Of a DNA stretch of 64,000 nt, positions 42,326 through 51,392 are shown one piece after another (the stretch's first letter is position 1; every line of letters starts with the position of its first letter). The position numbers and the translations under genes were made by a program. The DNA comes from an uncultured Spartobacteria bacterium. Its GTDB lineage: Bacteria; Verrucomicrobiota; Verrucomicrobiia; Chthoniobacterales; JAATET01. The notes under the pieces are model-generated. The model did no database searches. It saw only the letters and a program-made list of their open reading frames with translations, and was not told the origin of the DNA. Where the stretch lies: the NCBI GenBank assembly GCA_938011325.1, contig CALLUD010000007.1:186001-250000 (forward strand), read 5' to 3'.

Positions 42326-43738
42326 ATGCGTCCTCCCGCCAACTGCCTGTCCGTCCGTAAAATTTCTCTCTGCGGTCTCGCTCTGGCCGCCTTTGCAACT
42401 GCCAGCAGCTTCGCCGCAGTCTCCTACGATGTGAGAGCGGAGACAAAGGACAAGGTCCGCGCCTACACGGGTTCCACCCGCCAGGGGTCATTTGGTGCGC
42501 CTGGAATCAACGACAAGGGGATTGTGGCCTATCCGTGTATCCTGACCGGATCGAATGTGGATGCTTTCTCGAACGGCTCCATCATCATGCGGAAGAAGGG
42601 CAAGCGTCCGGCGCAGGTGGCGGTGCAGACGGGGGTGCCGGTCGATTATTCCTTTACGGATACCATCCAACTGGATGGTGATCAGCAGATTCCTCCGGCT
42701 ACGGTCCAGTTTCTCCGATTTGGTGTTAATGTGGGTATTTCCAACAAGAAGCGGATCGCCTTCTCGGGGGCCCTCTTCTACCAAGTCTATAACTACAACG
42801 ATGAGGGCCAGCTTCAGAACGTCAACGATGAGCAGGTTGGAAGCTTCGGGTCTGTCTTTCCGCTCGGTGGAGGCTTCCAGACGGTTGGGTTGGTCACCTA
42901 CAATGACTATCGCAACGAGATTCTCCGGGCTCCGATTGCCGTAACCCCGAAAGGCGGCATGGCCTTTTCCGCGGATATTGTCATCACGGACGACATCGAG
43001 GTCCCGGGGATCGCAATGTCCTATCCGCAACTGACAGGCGGAGTATGGGGTGGAGCCCGTTCGACCATTGCAACGACGGAGTCGACCGTTATCGGGTTGC
43101 CTTACTTTACGACCTTCAATGAATTTTCAGACGGTATTCTTTCCAAGAAAAACACCGTCTTTCTGGTCGCCGACATTTCTGACGATGCCGATGACTACGA
43201 CGGCATCTGGAAGGGACGCAATGTCAACCTTCAGCCGGTGGTTGTAAAAGGCACCCCCGCGCCGAACGGAGGAAGTTTCAACGAGTTCTTCGCTCCTGTG
43301 GCGCCAAGTCCGAATGCCAAGTTGACCGCCTTCATTGCGACTACGAGCGGAAGAAATACTGGAACGGGGATCTTCCGCTGCAGCTCGAACGGAAGAGAAT
43401 TGATGCAGGTGGCGTTTACCAACCAAAAGGCTCCGGGCGTGAACGCAAACTTCAATAGCTTCGAGTCGGTTGGCGTGAACAACAAGGGACAGGTGGCGTT
43501 CAAGGCGGTCGTTGACACCGCCGCAGATCATGCAGGTATCTGGATTTCCGATCGATCCGGGAAGAACCTCACGCTCATCGCTCTTGAAGGAAACACGATC
43601 CCGGTCGGCGAGGAGGTAAAGAGGATTAGCAGTATTACCTTCAATCCGATTACCGGGTTCAACCGGAAGGGACAGGTGGCCTTCACGGCGTCTTTCACCG
43701 ACCGGACCTCCGCGGTTATTGTCGCGGAGATCAAATAA
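42326..43738 (+). CDS. Exported beta-repeat protein of unknown function
   Basis: 470 aa from ATG 42326 (a TTG two codons earlier is also open). A signal peptide (ISLCGLALAAFATASSFA) is followed by several repeats of the type G-NdkG-vAf, e.g. PGINDKGIVAYPCIL, ISNKKRIAFSGALF, GVNNKGQVAFKAVV and FNRKGQVAFTASF, often with GIW nearby. This pattern suggests a beta-propeller-like surface protein like those annotated in Planctomycetes and Verrucomicrobia, without a known function and here without a PEP-CTERM tail. The next gene follows 12 nt later. Confidence 0.75.
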   Translation: MRPPANCLSVRKISLCGLALAAFATASSFAAVSYDVRAETKDKVRAYTGSTRQGSFGAPGINDKGIVAYPCILTGSNVDAFSNGSIIMRKKGKRPAQVAVQTGVPVDYSFTDTIQLDGDQQIPPATVQFLRFGVNVGISNKKRIAFSGALFYQVYNYNDEGQLQNVNDEQVGSFGSVFPLGGGFQTVGLVTYNDYRNEILRAPIAVTPKGGMAFSADIVITDDIEVPGIAMSYPQLTGGVWGGARSTIATTESTVIGLPYFTTFNEFSDGILSKKNTVFLVADISDDADDYDGIWKGRNVNLQPVVVKGTPAPNGGSFNEFFAPVAPSPNAKLTAFIATTSGRNTGTGIFRCSSNGRELMQVAFTNQKAPGVNANFNSFESVGVNNKGQVAFKAVVDTAADHAGIWISDRSGKNLTLIALEGNTIPVGEEVKRISSITFNPITGFNRKGQVAFTASFTDRTSAVIVAEIK

Positions 43739-43750
43739 AGAATTCGGTTC

Positions 43751-44278
43751 GTGAAATTCCCGGCAAGTCTGGCGGCTGCGCTGCTGCTGCCCCTGTCCTT
43801 GGCGCTGGCCGGGGGGAGTCCCAAGGCGTTCGAGAAATACGTCGGGAGCTTCGAGGGAGAGGGGACGTTCTCCGATGTCTCGGTCTGGGGTAAGGCCCAG
43901 GATACGTTGGAAAGCGAGGCCGAGCTTTCAATCACCTCCTCGCCAAAGACTGCGGAAGTCGAGATCGCATCGGTCCTCGAAGATGCGAACACTCCAATGG
44001 AATGGGTCTTCGTTTTCAAACGGAAAAACCAGTGCACGATCACGGTTCGCTACCCAACGGGAGCTGTGGGCACGGTGGTCGCGGAGTTCAACGCGAAGAA
44101 AGGCCGCATTACGTATTCGGGAACGGAGCGGTTCCTCGGTGCGGGCGGCGGCATGCGGATGGGCCAGGTAAAGGGAAGGCTCCGCTTCACCAAAAAGCGG
44201 TTCGTCGTCTACGAGCAGCACACGTTTACCGGTGAAACGGTGACCGTGCGCCAGAAGCTCGATCGCGATAACGATTAA
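43751..44278 (+). CDS. Small exported protein of unknown function
   Basis: 175 aa from GTG 43751. A signal peptide (MKFPASLAAALLLPLSLALA when GTG is read as Met) is followed by a predicted beta-barrel-like region with alternating polar and apolar strands: AFEKYVGSFEGEGTF, MEWVFVFKRKNQCTITVRYP and VKGRLRFTKKRFVVYEQHTF. I do not recognise the family. It is 12 nt after the 470-aa exported protein gene, so both are probably made together, and it converges with btpA with a 4-nt overlap of stop codons. Confidence 0.7.
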   Translation: MKFPASLAAALLLPLSLALAGGSPKAFEKYVGSFEGEGTFSDVSVWGKAQDTLESEAELSITSSPKTAEVEIASVLEDANTPMEWVFVFKRKNQCTITVRYPTGAVGTVVAEFNAKKGRITYSGTERFLGAGGGMRMGQVKGRLRFTKKRFVVYEQHTFTGETVTVRQKLDRDND

Positions 44279-45060
44279 CCGATTTTTTTTCGCAGCGCGG
44301 CGACCCGCCGGGGATCCACGGGATTCGACAATTTGCCGCTTCGTTTGAGGGACGAACCGACGATGAAGCCGGTGGCGAATTCGCGATAGGAAGCGACGTT
44401 CGAGGCGTTGACACCGCTGCCGAGTAGAATGGGCGTGTCGGGACATGCCTCGCGGACTCTGCGCACATCATCGAGATCGGTTTCCTCGCCGGTGCCCGTC
44501 CCGGAAATCACGAGCCCATCGGCGAGTGCCCGTTGGACCGTGTCGCGGGCGGCGATTTCGATCGGCAGCGTCCCGAGGGGGATCGCGTGCTTTACCAACA
44601 CGTCCGCGAGAATCAGCACGTCAGGCGCGAGATGCTGGCGGGTTCGCAGAGTGTCGAACGCGCAGCTTTCGATGAGACCCTGATCGGTGATCATGGCACC
44701 GGAGTGGACATTCACACGGATGAACCCGCCTCCGCAGGCGGCGCAAAGTGCCAGCGCGGTATGCGGATCATTTCGCAGCACATTGAAGCCGATCGGAAGT
44801 CGAACGGCTTCCCGAACGGCGGCTCCCGCGACGGCCATCGCTGCAGCCGTTTCCGGAGGCACGGCGGATTTGGTAAACGGCACGTCGCCGAAATTTTCGA
44901 CAACGACCGCGTCAGCTCCGCCGGCTTCGTAGGCTTTTGCATCCGCGACCGCCGCCTTCACCACGGCTGCCATCGAGCCGCCCCACGCGGGCGCGCCGGG
45001 CAGGGCCTTCAAATGAACAACGCCGATGAGCTTGTGGCGGGTGTCGAACTTGAAGGTCAT
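44275..45060 (-). CDS. BtpA/SgcQ-family TIM-barrel protein
   Basis: 261 aa from ATG 45060. The family opening IGVVHLKALPGAPAWGGSM, the blocks AYEAGGADAVVVENFGDVPF and IGFNVLRNDPHTALAL, and the end ILLGSGVNASNVASYREFATGFIVGSSLK are present. BtpA is needed for photosystem I stability in cyanobacteria; relatives occur widely with unknown activity, perhaps nucleoside or sugar-phosphate metabolism. Start overlaps the UGPase stop by 4 nt (ATGA). Confidence 0.87.
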   Translation of the reverse strand: MTFKFDTRHKLIGVVHLKALPGAPAWGGSMAAVVKAAVADAKAYEAGGADAVVVENFGDVPFTKSAVPPETAAAMAVAGAAVREAVRLPIGFNVLRNDPHTALALCAACGGGFIRVNVHSGAMITDQGLIESCAFDTLRTRQHLAPDVLILADVLVKHAIPLGTLPIEIAARDTVQRALADGLVISGTGTGEETDLDDVRRVREACPDTPILLGSGVNASNVASYREFATGFIVGSSLKRSGKLSNPVDPRRVAALRKKIG

Positions 45061-46454
45061 GGCAGCGAGAGATGTTGATCCGAATAGGTGCCCGGCTCGA
45101 TGCGGACGCGATAGGCGGAGCTGTTCGTAATTTCCACCTCGCCGCGGAAGATGACGTCGCTGGAAAGGGACACCGGGCCTGAGATCGAGAGCCGCTTGCA
45201 CGCTTTCAACGAAGGTGCGCCATCCGCGATGGCGGTTTCCAGTGCGTCGACGAGCTTGTAGTGGTCGTCGAGGTCGATCTTCGGCGGAATGCCGGCGCAC
45301 TCGGGTGCGAGCTGCACGCGCCCCTCGTCATCGATGACGTAGGCATCCGAGCGCAGGGTCAGCAGGTCGCTCGTCGTCTTCACGGGAGCAAAACGGGTGC
45401 GCGGCACCTCGATGGCCGCCGAGTTCGGGAAACATTCGATGGCGGCTCCCATCGCGCTTTCCAGCTGGATGACCTTTGGGGAGTCCTTGTCCCGAGGGTT
45501 GACGGTCTTTTTGTTCCGGATGACCGGCAGCGGCAGGAATCCGCCCGCAGCGTTCAACGCGTCGCGAAGTGGTTCGAGGCGCAGCCAGAGGTTGTTCGTG
45601 TTGAAGAACCGGTGGCGAGTGATGTCCTGAAACGCGTCGAGATCCTCATCCGGACACTGCGCGGACTCCCGCAGCAGAAGACCACCGCCCGCTCCGATGG
45701 CGAGATGGCCGCCTTTGCGATCGGACGGCGTGCGCGCGGTGACTTCCATCGCGAACGGCGCGCCGGAATTGGCGAACCATTTGAGCAGGCGTGGATCCAG
45801 CGTGGCGCCGAGGTTGTCGGAATTGGAAACGAAGACATAGCGAATGCCGGCGTCGATGAGGCGATCGATGACGCCCGAGCCGGAGAGCACGGTGTAGAGG
45901 TCGCCATGTCCGGGCGGGCACCACTCGAGATCCGGATTCGCGGGCCACTCGGCAGGCTCGAGGGTCTCGGCATTGATTTTTGGGATCTTGTTCTGAAGAA
46001 GCTCGATGTCGTCCGGTGAGCCGAGTTCCGGAACGCTTTCCAAAAACTTCCGCGTGTCGGCGCTCGTGCTGAAACTGTTCATCAACAGGAAACGGACGTC
46101 GGCGCCGGTTGTCTTTCGGAACGCGAGAATCTGCCGGGCGATGAGATCGAGAAACGTGACGCCGGGGCGGACTTCGAGAAGCGACTTCGCTTTCTCGAGC
46201 CCCATGCTGGTGCCAAGGCCGCCGTTCAGCTTGAGAATGGCGCACTCGCCGAGAAGCCTTGCCCATTCATCCGGAGCCGGCTCGGGAAGATCAGTGGCTT
46301 TGGGCAGGCTTTCCACCGGCTTGATCGAAGACTCGGGAAGCATCGCGTCCTTGTTCGACACGAGCTGGTCGAACGCGCGTTCAAATGCACGGATGGCCGG
46401 CCCCTGCAGACCGGCTTCCTTCATCTTGTCTCGAAACTTCCCGACTGTGCTCAT
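45057..46454 (-). CDS. UTP-glucose-1-phosphate uridylyltransferase, eukaryotic type
   Basis: 465 aa. The nucleotide-binding motif is LNGGLGTSMGLEKAKSLLEVRPG (about residue 75), then FLLMNSFSTSADT, CPPGHGDLYTVL and VSNSDNLGATLD, the order found in UGP2-type pyrophosphorylases rather than bacterial GalU. It makes UDP-glucose for glycans and glycogen or trehalose. It is coupled to btpA downstream and follows the M20 peptidase gene by 67 nt on the same strand. Confidence 0.93.
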   Translation of the reverse strand: MSTVGKFRDKMKEAGLQGPAIRAFERAFDQLVSNKDAMLPESSIKPVESLPKATDLPEPAPDEWARLLGECAILKLNGGLGTSMGLEKAKSLLEVRPGVTFLDLIARQILAFRKTTGADVRFLLMNSFSTSADTRKFLESVPELGSPDDIELLQNKIPKINAETLEPAEWPANPDLEWCPPGHGDLYTVLSGSGVIDRLIDAGIRYVFVSNSDNLGATLDPRLLKWFANSGAPFAMEVTARTPSDRKGGHLAIGAGGGLLLRESAQCPDEDLDAFQDITRHRFFNTNNLWLRLEPLRDALNAAGGFLPLPVIRNKKTVNPRDKDSPKVIQLESAMGAAIECFPNSAAIEVPRTRFAPVKTTSDLLTLRSDAYVIDDEGRVQLAPECAGIPPKIDLDDHYKLVDALETAIADGAPSLKACKRLSISGPVSLSSDVIFRGEVEITNSSAYRVRIEPGTYSDQHLSLP

Positions 46455-46521
46455 GACGCGGGAAGTGTGCGGAATTTGGCCGCGAAGGCGAAGCAGATTG
46501 CGCAGCGCGGGGGGCAGTGCA

Positions 46522-47880
46522 TCAAGAATCGGCGGGTCGAATTTGCGCGAACCTTCGAATCATCGCCGCGAAGACCTCCGCTCCCAACCTCAGGTGCTCG
46601 AGCGGATAGGATTCGTTCGGCGAATGCGCTCGGCAGTCGGGAAGTCCGAGCCCTGCGAGCACGACGGGGATTTCGAGTTCCTTCTGAAACAGCGCCGCAA
46701 CCGGAATGCTCAGGCCCTCCCGTGTGAGTGCCGGCGCGCGGCCGAAGACTTCTTCGAGGGCTTCGCGCGCGGCGGAAATGTGAGGGTCGTCCGGTGCGGT
46801 GTAAAAGGGATCGCCTGCGTGATCGAAGGAGATATTCCCCCGCATCCCGGCTGCGGCGTATTGTTCCTCGAACCAGCGGATGACCTTGCGCGCGACGTCG
46901 TCCGGCTTTTGAGCAGGAGCGAGCCGGAAGCTCAGTTTTGCGGAAGCGCGTGAGGGAATGATCGTTTTTGACCCTGCTCCCTGGTGTCCGCTCGTGAGAC
47001 CGTTGATTTCGGCAGTCGGCCGGGCCCAAACGCGCTCCAACACGGTGCGATCGACCTCGCCTGCGGTCGGTGGCAGTCCTGTCGCCTGCTCGAACCACGC
47101 GCGTTGCCACGGCAGGGATTGCCATGCCTTGAGCTCGACCTCCGGCACCTCCAGCACGTCGTCATAAAGACCGGGAATCGCGATCCTGCCCTGGGAGTCG
47201 TGCAGGTTTCCCAGAATGCGGCACAGGGCCTCGGCGGGATTTGGTGTCGCCCCGCCGAACATGCCAGAATGCAGGTCCGCAGGCGGACCTTCCACCGTAA
47301 CCTCGAAGCATGCGATGCCGCGCAGACCGAGCGTCAGCGCTGGCCAGCCGGGTTCGACCATGCTGGTGTCGGAAATTACCGCGACATCGCACGCGAGTTC
47401 CTCGCGATGGGCGCGGACAAATGCCCCGAGATGCGGGCTTCCGATTTCCTCCTCTCCCTCGATGAGGATCGTGAGATTGACCGGAAGGTCCTCCGTCGCG
47501 AGCCAGCGCTGCAGACCAATGAGGTGGGAGAACGTCTGGCCTTTGTTGTCCGTGGCGCCGCGAGCGAATACAAAGCCGTCGCGAATTTCCGGTTCAAACG
47601 GCGGGCTTTCCCATTGCTCCAGTGGCTCGACCGGCTGCACGTCGTAATGCCCGTAGAGCATGACGGTCGGGATGTCTGGGCGGTGCGGATTCGTGGCAAC
47701 AACGACAGGAGCGCCGCCGGTTTCCCGAAGCGACGCGGCAAGCCCCCGCGCCTCGAGCCAGTGTGCAAGCCACTCCGCGCAGCGGCGGACGTCGCCGGCA
47801 TGCTCGGGATTTGCGCTGACGGAGGGAAATCGAAGGAACGCGAAAAAGTCGGCCAGTTCGTTGTCGCTGATCCCGTTCAT
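46522..47880 (-). CDS. M20-family dipeptidase/aminoacylase
   Basis: 452 aa. Metal ligands in LYGHYDVQPVEP (His, Asp), ARGATDNKGQ (bridging Asp), IEGEEEIGSP (catalytic Glu and metal Glu), VISDTSM (Asp) and RAHSPNESYPLEHL (final His). The lid domain contains LHSGMFGG. It hydrolyses a peptide or amide bond in the cytoplasm; substrates range from dipeptides to N-acyl amino acids. Its ATG overlaps the SolA stop by 4 nt, so it belongs to the amine operon and might split gamma-glutamyl or N-acyl amine products (inference). Confidence 0.9.
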   Translation of the reverse strand: MNGISDNELADFFAFLRFPSVSANPEHAGDVRRCAEWLAHWLEARGLAASLRETGGAPVVVATNPHRPDIPTVMLYGHYDVQPVEPLEQWESPPFEPEIRDGFVFARGATDNKGQTFSHLIGLQRWLATEDLPVNLTILIEGEEEIGSPHLGAFVRAHREELACDVAVISDTSMVEPGWPALTLGLRGIACFEVTVEGPPADLHSGMFGGATPNPAEALCRILGNLHDSQGRIAIPGLYDDVLEVPEVELKAWQSLPWQRAWFEQATGLPPTAGEVDRTVLERVWARPTAEINGLTSGHQGAGSKTIIPSRASAKLSFRLAPAQKPDDVARKVIRWFEEQYAAAGMRGNISFDHAGDPFYTAPDDPHISAAREALEEVFGRAPALTREGLSIPVAALFQKELEIPVVLAGLGLPDCRAHSPNESYPLEHLRLGAEVFAAMIRRFAQIRPADS

Positions 47881-49010
47881 ACGAAGCGGTCGGCGCGGAA
47901 AAGCGAAAGATCGAAACCGGATCTCCCGTGGACGACGAGGTCCCGCGCGATTTCACCGATGGCGCTCGCATATTTGAACCCGTGCCCGCTGAAGCCGACG
48001 AGGGCCCACACGCGCTCGCTGCCGGGAAGCCGGTCAATCACGAACGCACGATCCGGCGTGTGCTCGAAGAAGCAGGTGGCCATGGTGAGCACCGGGCCGT
48101 TTCCATCGGGAAAATAACGGGCCATGAAATGGCGGATCTCGTCTTCGTCCTCGCGGCCCGCAGGGGTGAGCGGTTGATCGGGGTCCTGCTCCGGCAAATC
48201 GTGGATGTAACGCCCGAGCTTGAAGCCGGGGATGCCGTGAATCGGAAAGCCGTAGAAGTGATCGGCGTAAGGTGAATCGAGAATCCAGACCGGAAGCCGG
48301 TCAGGCTGGAAGGCGGCGGAATTTGCGGTGGGCTGAAACCAGCCAAGGACGGCGCGCTGCGGTTGCACCGTGATGCCAGACGAACGCAGCAACTTGCCCG
48401 CCCATGCACCGGCCGTGATGACCAGCTGGCGTGCCTCATACGTGTCGCGATCGGTGCGAATGCGCACCGCACCTGCGGCCTCGTCCCAGCCGAGCACCTT
48501 CTCGTGGCCGTGAATCTCCGCGCCGCATTCGTGGGCGAGCTCGACATGCGTGATGATCGAAAGCTCGGGCTTCACAAATCCGGAGCCGGGTTGAAACACG
48601 GCCTGCATGTCGTCGTCGGGATGCAGAGCGGGGTGGCGGCGGCGAAGTTCAGCGGCATCGAGCACCTCGTGCTCCACGCCGTGTGCAAGGCAGGCGGTGA
48701 GCGAGTTGTTGAAGAGGTCGCGATCCGGCGACGAGATGTCGAGGCTGCCGCAGGCGTGAAAGAGCGTGCGCCCGGTCTTAACGCCGATGTCATTCCACAG
48801 CTCGACTGCGCGACGGACCAATGGCACGTAGGCGGGGCTTTCATGGAGCCCCAGGCGCAGGATGCGCGTGATGCCATGGGAACTGCCACGCGTGTGCGGA
48901 ATGTCGAACTGCTCGATGCCGAGCACGCTCAGGCCGGCCTCGGCGAGTCGATAACACGCGGCACTGCCCATGCCGCCAACGCCCAGAACTGCTACGTCGA
49001 ACGATCTCAC
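47877..49010 (-). CDS. Sarcosine oxidase / N-methyl amino acid oxidase-like flavoprotein (SolA family)
   Basis: 377 aa. FAD-binding VLGVGGMGSAACYRLAEAG at the start, IEQFDIPHTRGSSHGITRIL with the Arg that contacts substrate carboxylate, and MATCFFEHTPDRAFVIDRLPG, which contains the Cys that covalently holds FAD in monomeric sarcosine oxidases. It oxidises the N-methyl group of a small amino acid, giving formaldehyde and hydrogen peroxide. It starts 16 nt after the GlnT/GMAS-type ligase gene and overlaps the M20 peptidase gene, so N-methylglutamate or sarcosine is a fitting substrate (inference). Confidence 0.92.
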   Translation of the reverse strand: MRSFDVAVLGVGGMGSAACYRLAEAGLSVLGIEQFDIPHTRGSSHGITRILRLGLHESPAYVPLVRRAVELWNDIGVKTGRTLFHACGSLDISSPDRDLFNNSLTACLAHGVEHEVLDAAELRRRHPALHPDDDMQAVFQPGSGFVKPELSIITHVELAHECGAEIHGHEKVLGWDEAAGAVRIRTDRDTYEARQLVITAGAWAGKLLRSSGITVQPQRAVLGWFQPTANSAAFQPDRLPVWILDSPYADHFYGFPIHGIPGFKLGRYIHDLPEQDPDQPLTPAGREDEDEIRHFMARYFPDGNGPVLTMATCFFEHTPDRAFVIDRLPGSERVWALVGFSGHGFKYASAIGEIARDLVVHGRSGFDLSLFRADRFV

Positions 49011-49026
49011 GTCACTTCAACGAACA

Positions 49027-50388
49027 TCAAAACAGCGTCAGGTATTGATCGGTTTCCCATCGCGAAATCTGGCGATGGTATTCGTTCCATTCCTGCCATT
49101 TTACTTTCAGAAACTCGGAGTGAATCGGTCCAAGCGCGTCGAGGATTACCGAGTCCTTTTCCAGCTCGGTGAGAGCTTCCTTCAGCGACTGGGGGAGGGT
49201 GTTCAGTCCCTTTTTGTAAATGTCTTCGCGGGACATTGTGTAGAGATTTCCGAGGTTGGGATTGCCAACGGGCAGCTCGTTGAGAATGCCATCCAGTCCG
49301 GCGCTCAGATACGCCGCGAAGAGGAGATACGGATTTACGGCCGCGGAGATCGTGCGATCCTCGATGTGGCCGGGGCCGCAAATACGCAGCATCTGGGTGC
49401 GGTTGTTGTCGCCGTAGCTGATGAATGCCGGCGTCCACGTGAAGCCTGAGCGGGAGCTGAGCAGGCCGGGACCGACCTGCAGGCGTTTGTAGCAATTCGG
49501 CGTCGGTGATGCGACGGCGCAGAGCGCGGGGGCGTGTTTCAGGATTCCCGCGAGGAAGTGATAGGCGAGCTTCGAAAGGCCAAACTCGCGCGGATCTGAT
49601 TCATCGATGAAAAGGTTTTCACCCGTTTTCGCGTCGGCGAGATGATAGTGAATGTGCGCGCCGCTGCCCGTTCGATCGGCGAACGGTTTTGCCATGTGCG
49701 TCGCGATCGCACCGTAGCGGGGCGCGATCTGGCTCGTCATCATCTTGAAGAACGTGAGCCGGTCGGCCGTGGTAAGCGCGTCGGAGTAGCTGAAGTTGAT
49801 CTCGTATTGACCGTTGGCGTCCTCGTGGTCCGTTTGATAGACGCCCCAACCGAGTTGATTGCAGTAGGATGTGAGATCCTGCAAATAGCCCATCGCGGGC
49901 GCGATGCCCTTGAAGTCGTAGCACGGCTTCGCAAGCCCGTCGACGCCGCGTGGGTCCCACACCGCGATGCCGCCGTCCGGCGTTTTGACGACGAGGAAGT
50001 GCTCCGGTTCGATGCCGATGTTTGCCCGGTAGCCGTGCTTCGTTTCGATTTCCGAGAGCACGCGTTTCAAATTCACGCGCGGGCAGTAGGGATACGGCTT
50101 GCCGTCGACGTAGAGATCGCTTGAAAACCGCGCCGTGTTCCTTTGCCACGGCAACGGCGTGTAGCTGCCGAGATCGATTCGCGCGAGCATGTCGTGGGAA
50201 TGCGGACCCTGCCCCATGCCCCACACGGCGGCCCCGGCAAAACCTGCGCCCTCGTCGATCAACGCATCCAGCGTCTCTGCGGGACACATCTTCACCTTCG
50301 CCGCACCGTGCACGTCCACAAACTGCGCGAGCACATACTCGACGCCGTCCGCATTCATCCGCTCCTTGATTTCCGCTCGATTGTCCAT
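49027..50388 (-). CDS. GlnT-type glutamine synthetase / gamma-glutamylmethylamide synthetase
   Basis: 453 aa glutamine-synthetase fold. The N-terminal beta-grasp has FVDVHGAAKVKMCPAETL, then IEPEHFLVV with the metal Glu, HEDANGQYEINF, GSGAHIHYHL and the ATP/glutamate loop NNRTQMLR. The type III (GlnT) family also holds gamma-glutamylmethylamide synthetases that ligate methylamine, not ammonia, to glutamate. Next to GlxBCD and a SolA-like oxidase the second activity is attractive but unproven. It is divergent from glxB over 104 nt and heads the minus operon with solA and the M20 gene. Confidence 0.88.
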   Translation of the reverse strand: MDNRAEIKERMNADGVEYVLAQFVDVHGAAKVKMCPAETLDALIDEGAGFAGAAVWGMGQGPHSHDMLARIDLGSYTPLPWQRNTARFSSDLYVDGKPYPYCPRVNLKRVLSEIETKHGYRANIGIEPEHFLVVKTPDGGIAVWDPRGVDGLAKPCYDFKGIAPAMGYLQDLTSYCNQLGWGVYQTDHEDANGQYEINFSYSDALTTADRLTFFKMMTSQIAPRYGAIATHMAKPFADRTGSGAHIHYHLADAKTGENLFIDESDPREFGLSKLAYHFLAGILKHAPALCAVASPTPNCYKRLQVGPGLLSSRSGFTWTPAFISYGDNNRTQMLRICGPGHIEDRTISAAVNPYLLFAAYLSAGLDGILNELPVGNPNLGNLYTMSREDIYKKGLNTLPQSLKEALTELEKDSVILDALGPIHSEFLKVKWQEWNEYHRQISRWETDQYLTLF

Positions 50389-50415
50389 TTTTCCCAGCCA
50401 GCTTTGCGTTTCCTG

Positions 50416-50451
50416 TTATCTAAAAGAAATTTGAGTTGCATCTAAAGAAAC
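50416..50451. promoter_or_regulatory. Direct repeat in the divergent GlnT / GlxB promoter
   Basis: Two copies, TTATCTAAAAGAAAT (50416-50430) and TTGCATCTAAAGAAAC (50436-50451), share ATCTAAA at 22-nt spacing, two helical turns. A candidate operator for the XRE-cupin regulator encoded at 55.0 kb (inference). Confidence 0.45.
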
Positions 50452-50492
50452 TTTCCGGCAGAGCAAAGAAGAATTTTCGAAGGAGAGAAAAA

Positions 50493-51392
50493 ATGTGCGG
50501 TATCGTTGGATTGTTCCTTAAGAACCCCGAATATGAGCAGGACCTGGGCCGAATGTTCGGTCCAATGCTCGAAACGATGTGCGGCCGCGGCCCGGACAGC
50601 GCGGGGTTTGCGATTTACAACGGCACCGCGCCCGAGGGGTTCATCAAGGCCTCCCTGCAGCACAGCGACATCGACTACGACTGGGGTTCGTTGGTGAAGC
50701 GCCTCGAGGCGCGCCTGGGCGGCTCGGTGACGTCGAGCGTGAAGGCGACGCACCTCCTGCTGACGGCACCCGCTGACGAACCGACGCTCCGCGCGGCCAT
50801 TGTGGAGCTCGCGCCGGAGGTGACCATCATGAGCGTGGGGAGGCGCATCCAGATTATGAAGGAAACGGGCACGCCGCAGGAAGTGGTCGAGCAATTTGGC
50901 GTGCGGGAAATGACCGGCACGCACGCGATCGGCCATACGCGCATGGCCACGGAGAGCGCGGTATCGACGGCCGGCTCACATCCCTTCTCGACGGGGATGG
51001 ACCTTTGCCTCGTTCACAACGGCTCGCTCAGCAATCACAACCGGCTCCGGGAGAATCTGAAGCGCGACGGCATCGAGTTTCGCACGGACAATGACTCGGA
51101 GGTCGCCGCCGGTTATCTGACGTGGCGATTGCGCCAGGGGATGTCGCTGAAGGAGGCGCTCGAAGCTGGATTAAAGGATCTCGACGGATTCTTCACGTTT
51201 GCGGTGGGCACCGCGGCCGGTTTCGCGGTCCTGCGCGACCCCATCGCCTGCAAGCCGGCGGTGATGGCCGAAACCGAGGATTACGTGGCGATGGCATCGG
51301 AGTATCGCTCGCTGGCTTCGCTGCCGGGCATCGAGTCGGCGAAGCTTTGGGAACCGGAGCCGGCGGTCGTTTACAGCTGGGAGAAGGAATGA
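50493..51392 (+). CDS. GlxB/MgsA-type glutamine amidotransferase subunit
   Basis: 299 aa from ATG 50493, chosen because Met-Cys puts the class II amidotransferase nucleophile Cys2 at the N-terminus (MCGIVGLFLKNPEYEQD) and AAGGAG is 8 nt upstream. Also present: CGRGPDSAGFA, HAIGHTRMATESAVSTAGSHPF and LVHNGSLSNHN. As in MgsA/GlxB it would release ammonia, or pass methylamine from gamma-glutamylmethylamide, to a glutamate-synthase-like barrel. First gene of the three-gene glxBCD operon. Confidence 0.9.
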   Translation: MCGIVGLFLKNPEYEQDLGRMFGPMLETMCGRGPDSAGFAIYNGTAPEGFIKASLQHSDIDYDWGSLVKRLEARLGGSVTSSVKATHLLLTAPADEPTLRAAIVELAPEVTIMSVGRRIQIMKETGTPQEVVEQFGVREMTGTHAIGHTRMATESAVSTAGSHPFSTGMDLCLVHNGSLSNHNRLRENLKRDGIEFRTDNDSEVAAGYLTWRLRQGMSLKEALEAGLKDLDGFFTFAVGTAAGFAVLRDPIACKPAVMAETEDYVAMASEYRSLASLPGIESAKLWEPEPAVVYSWEKE

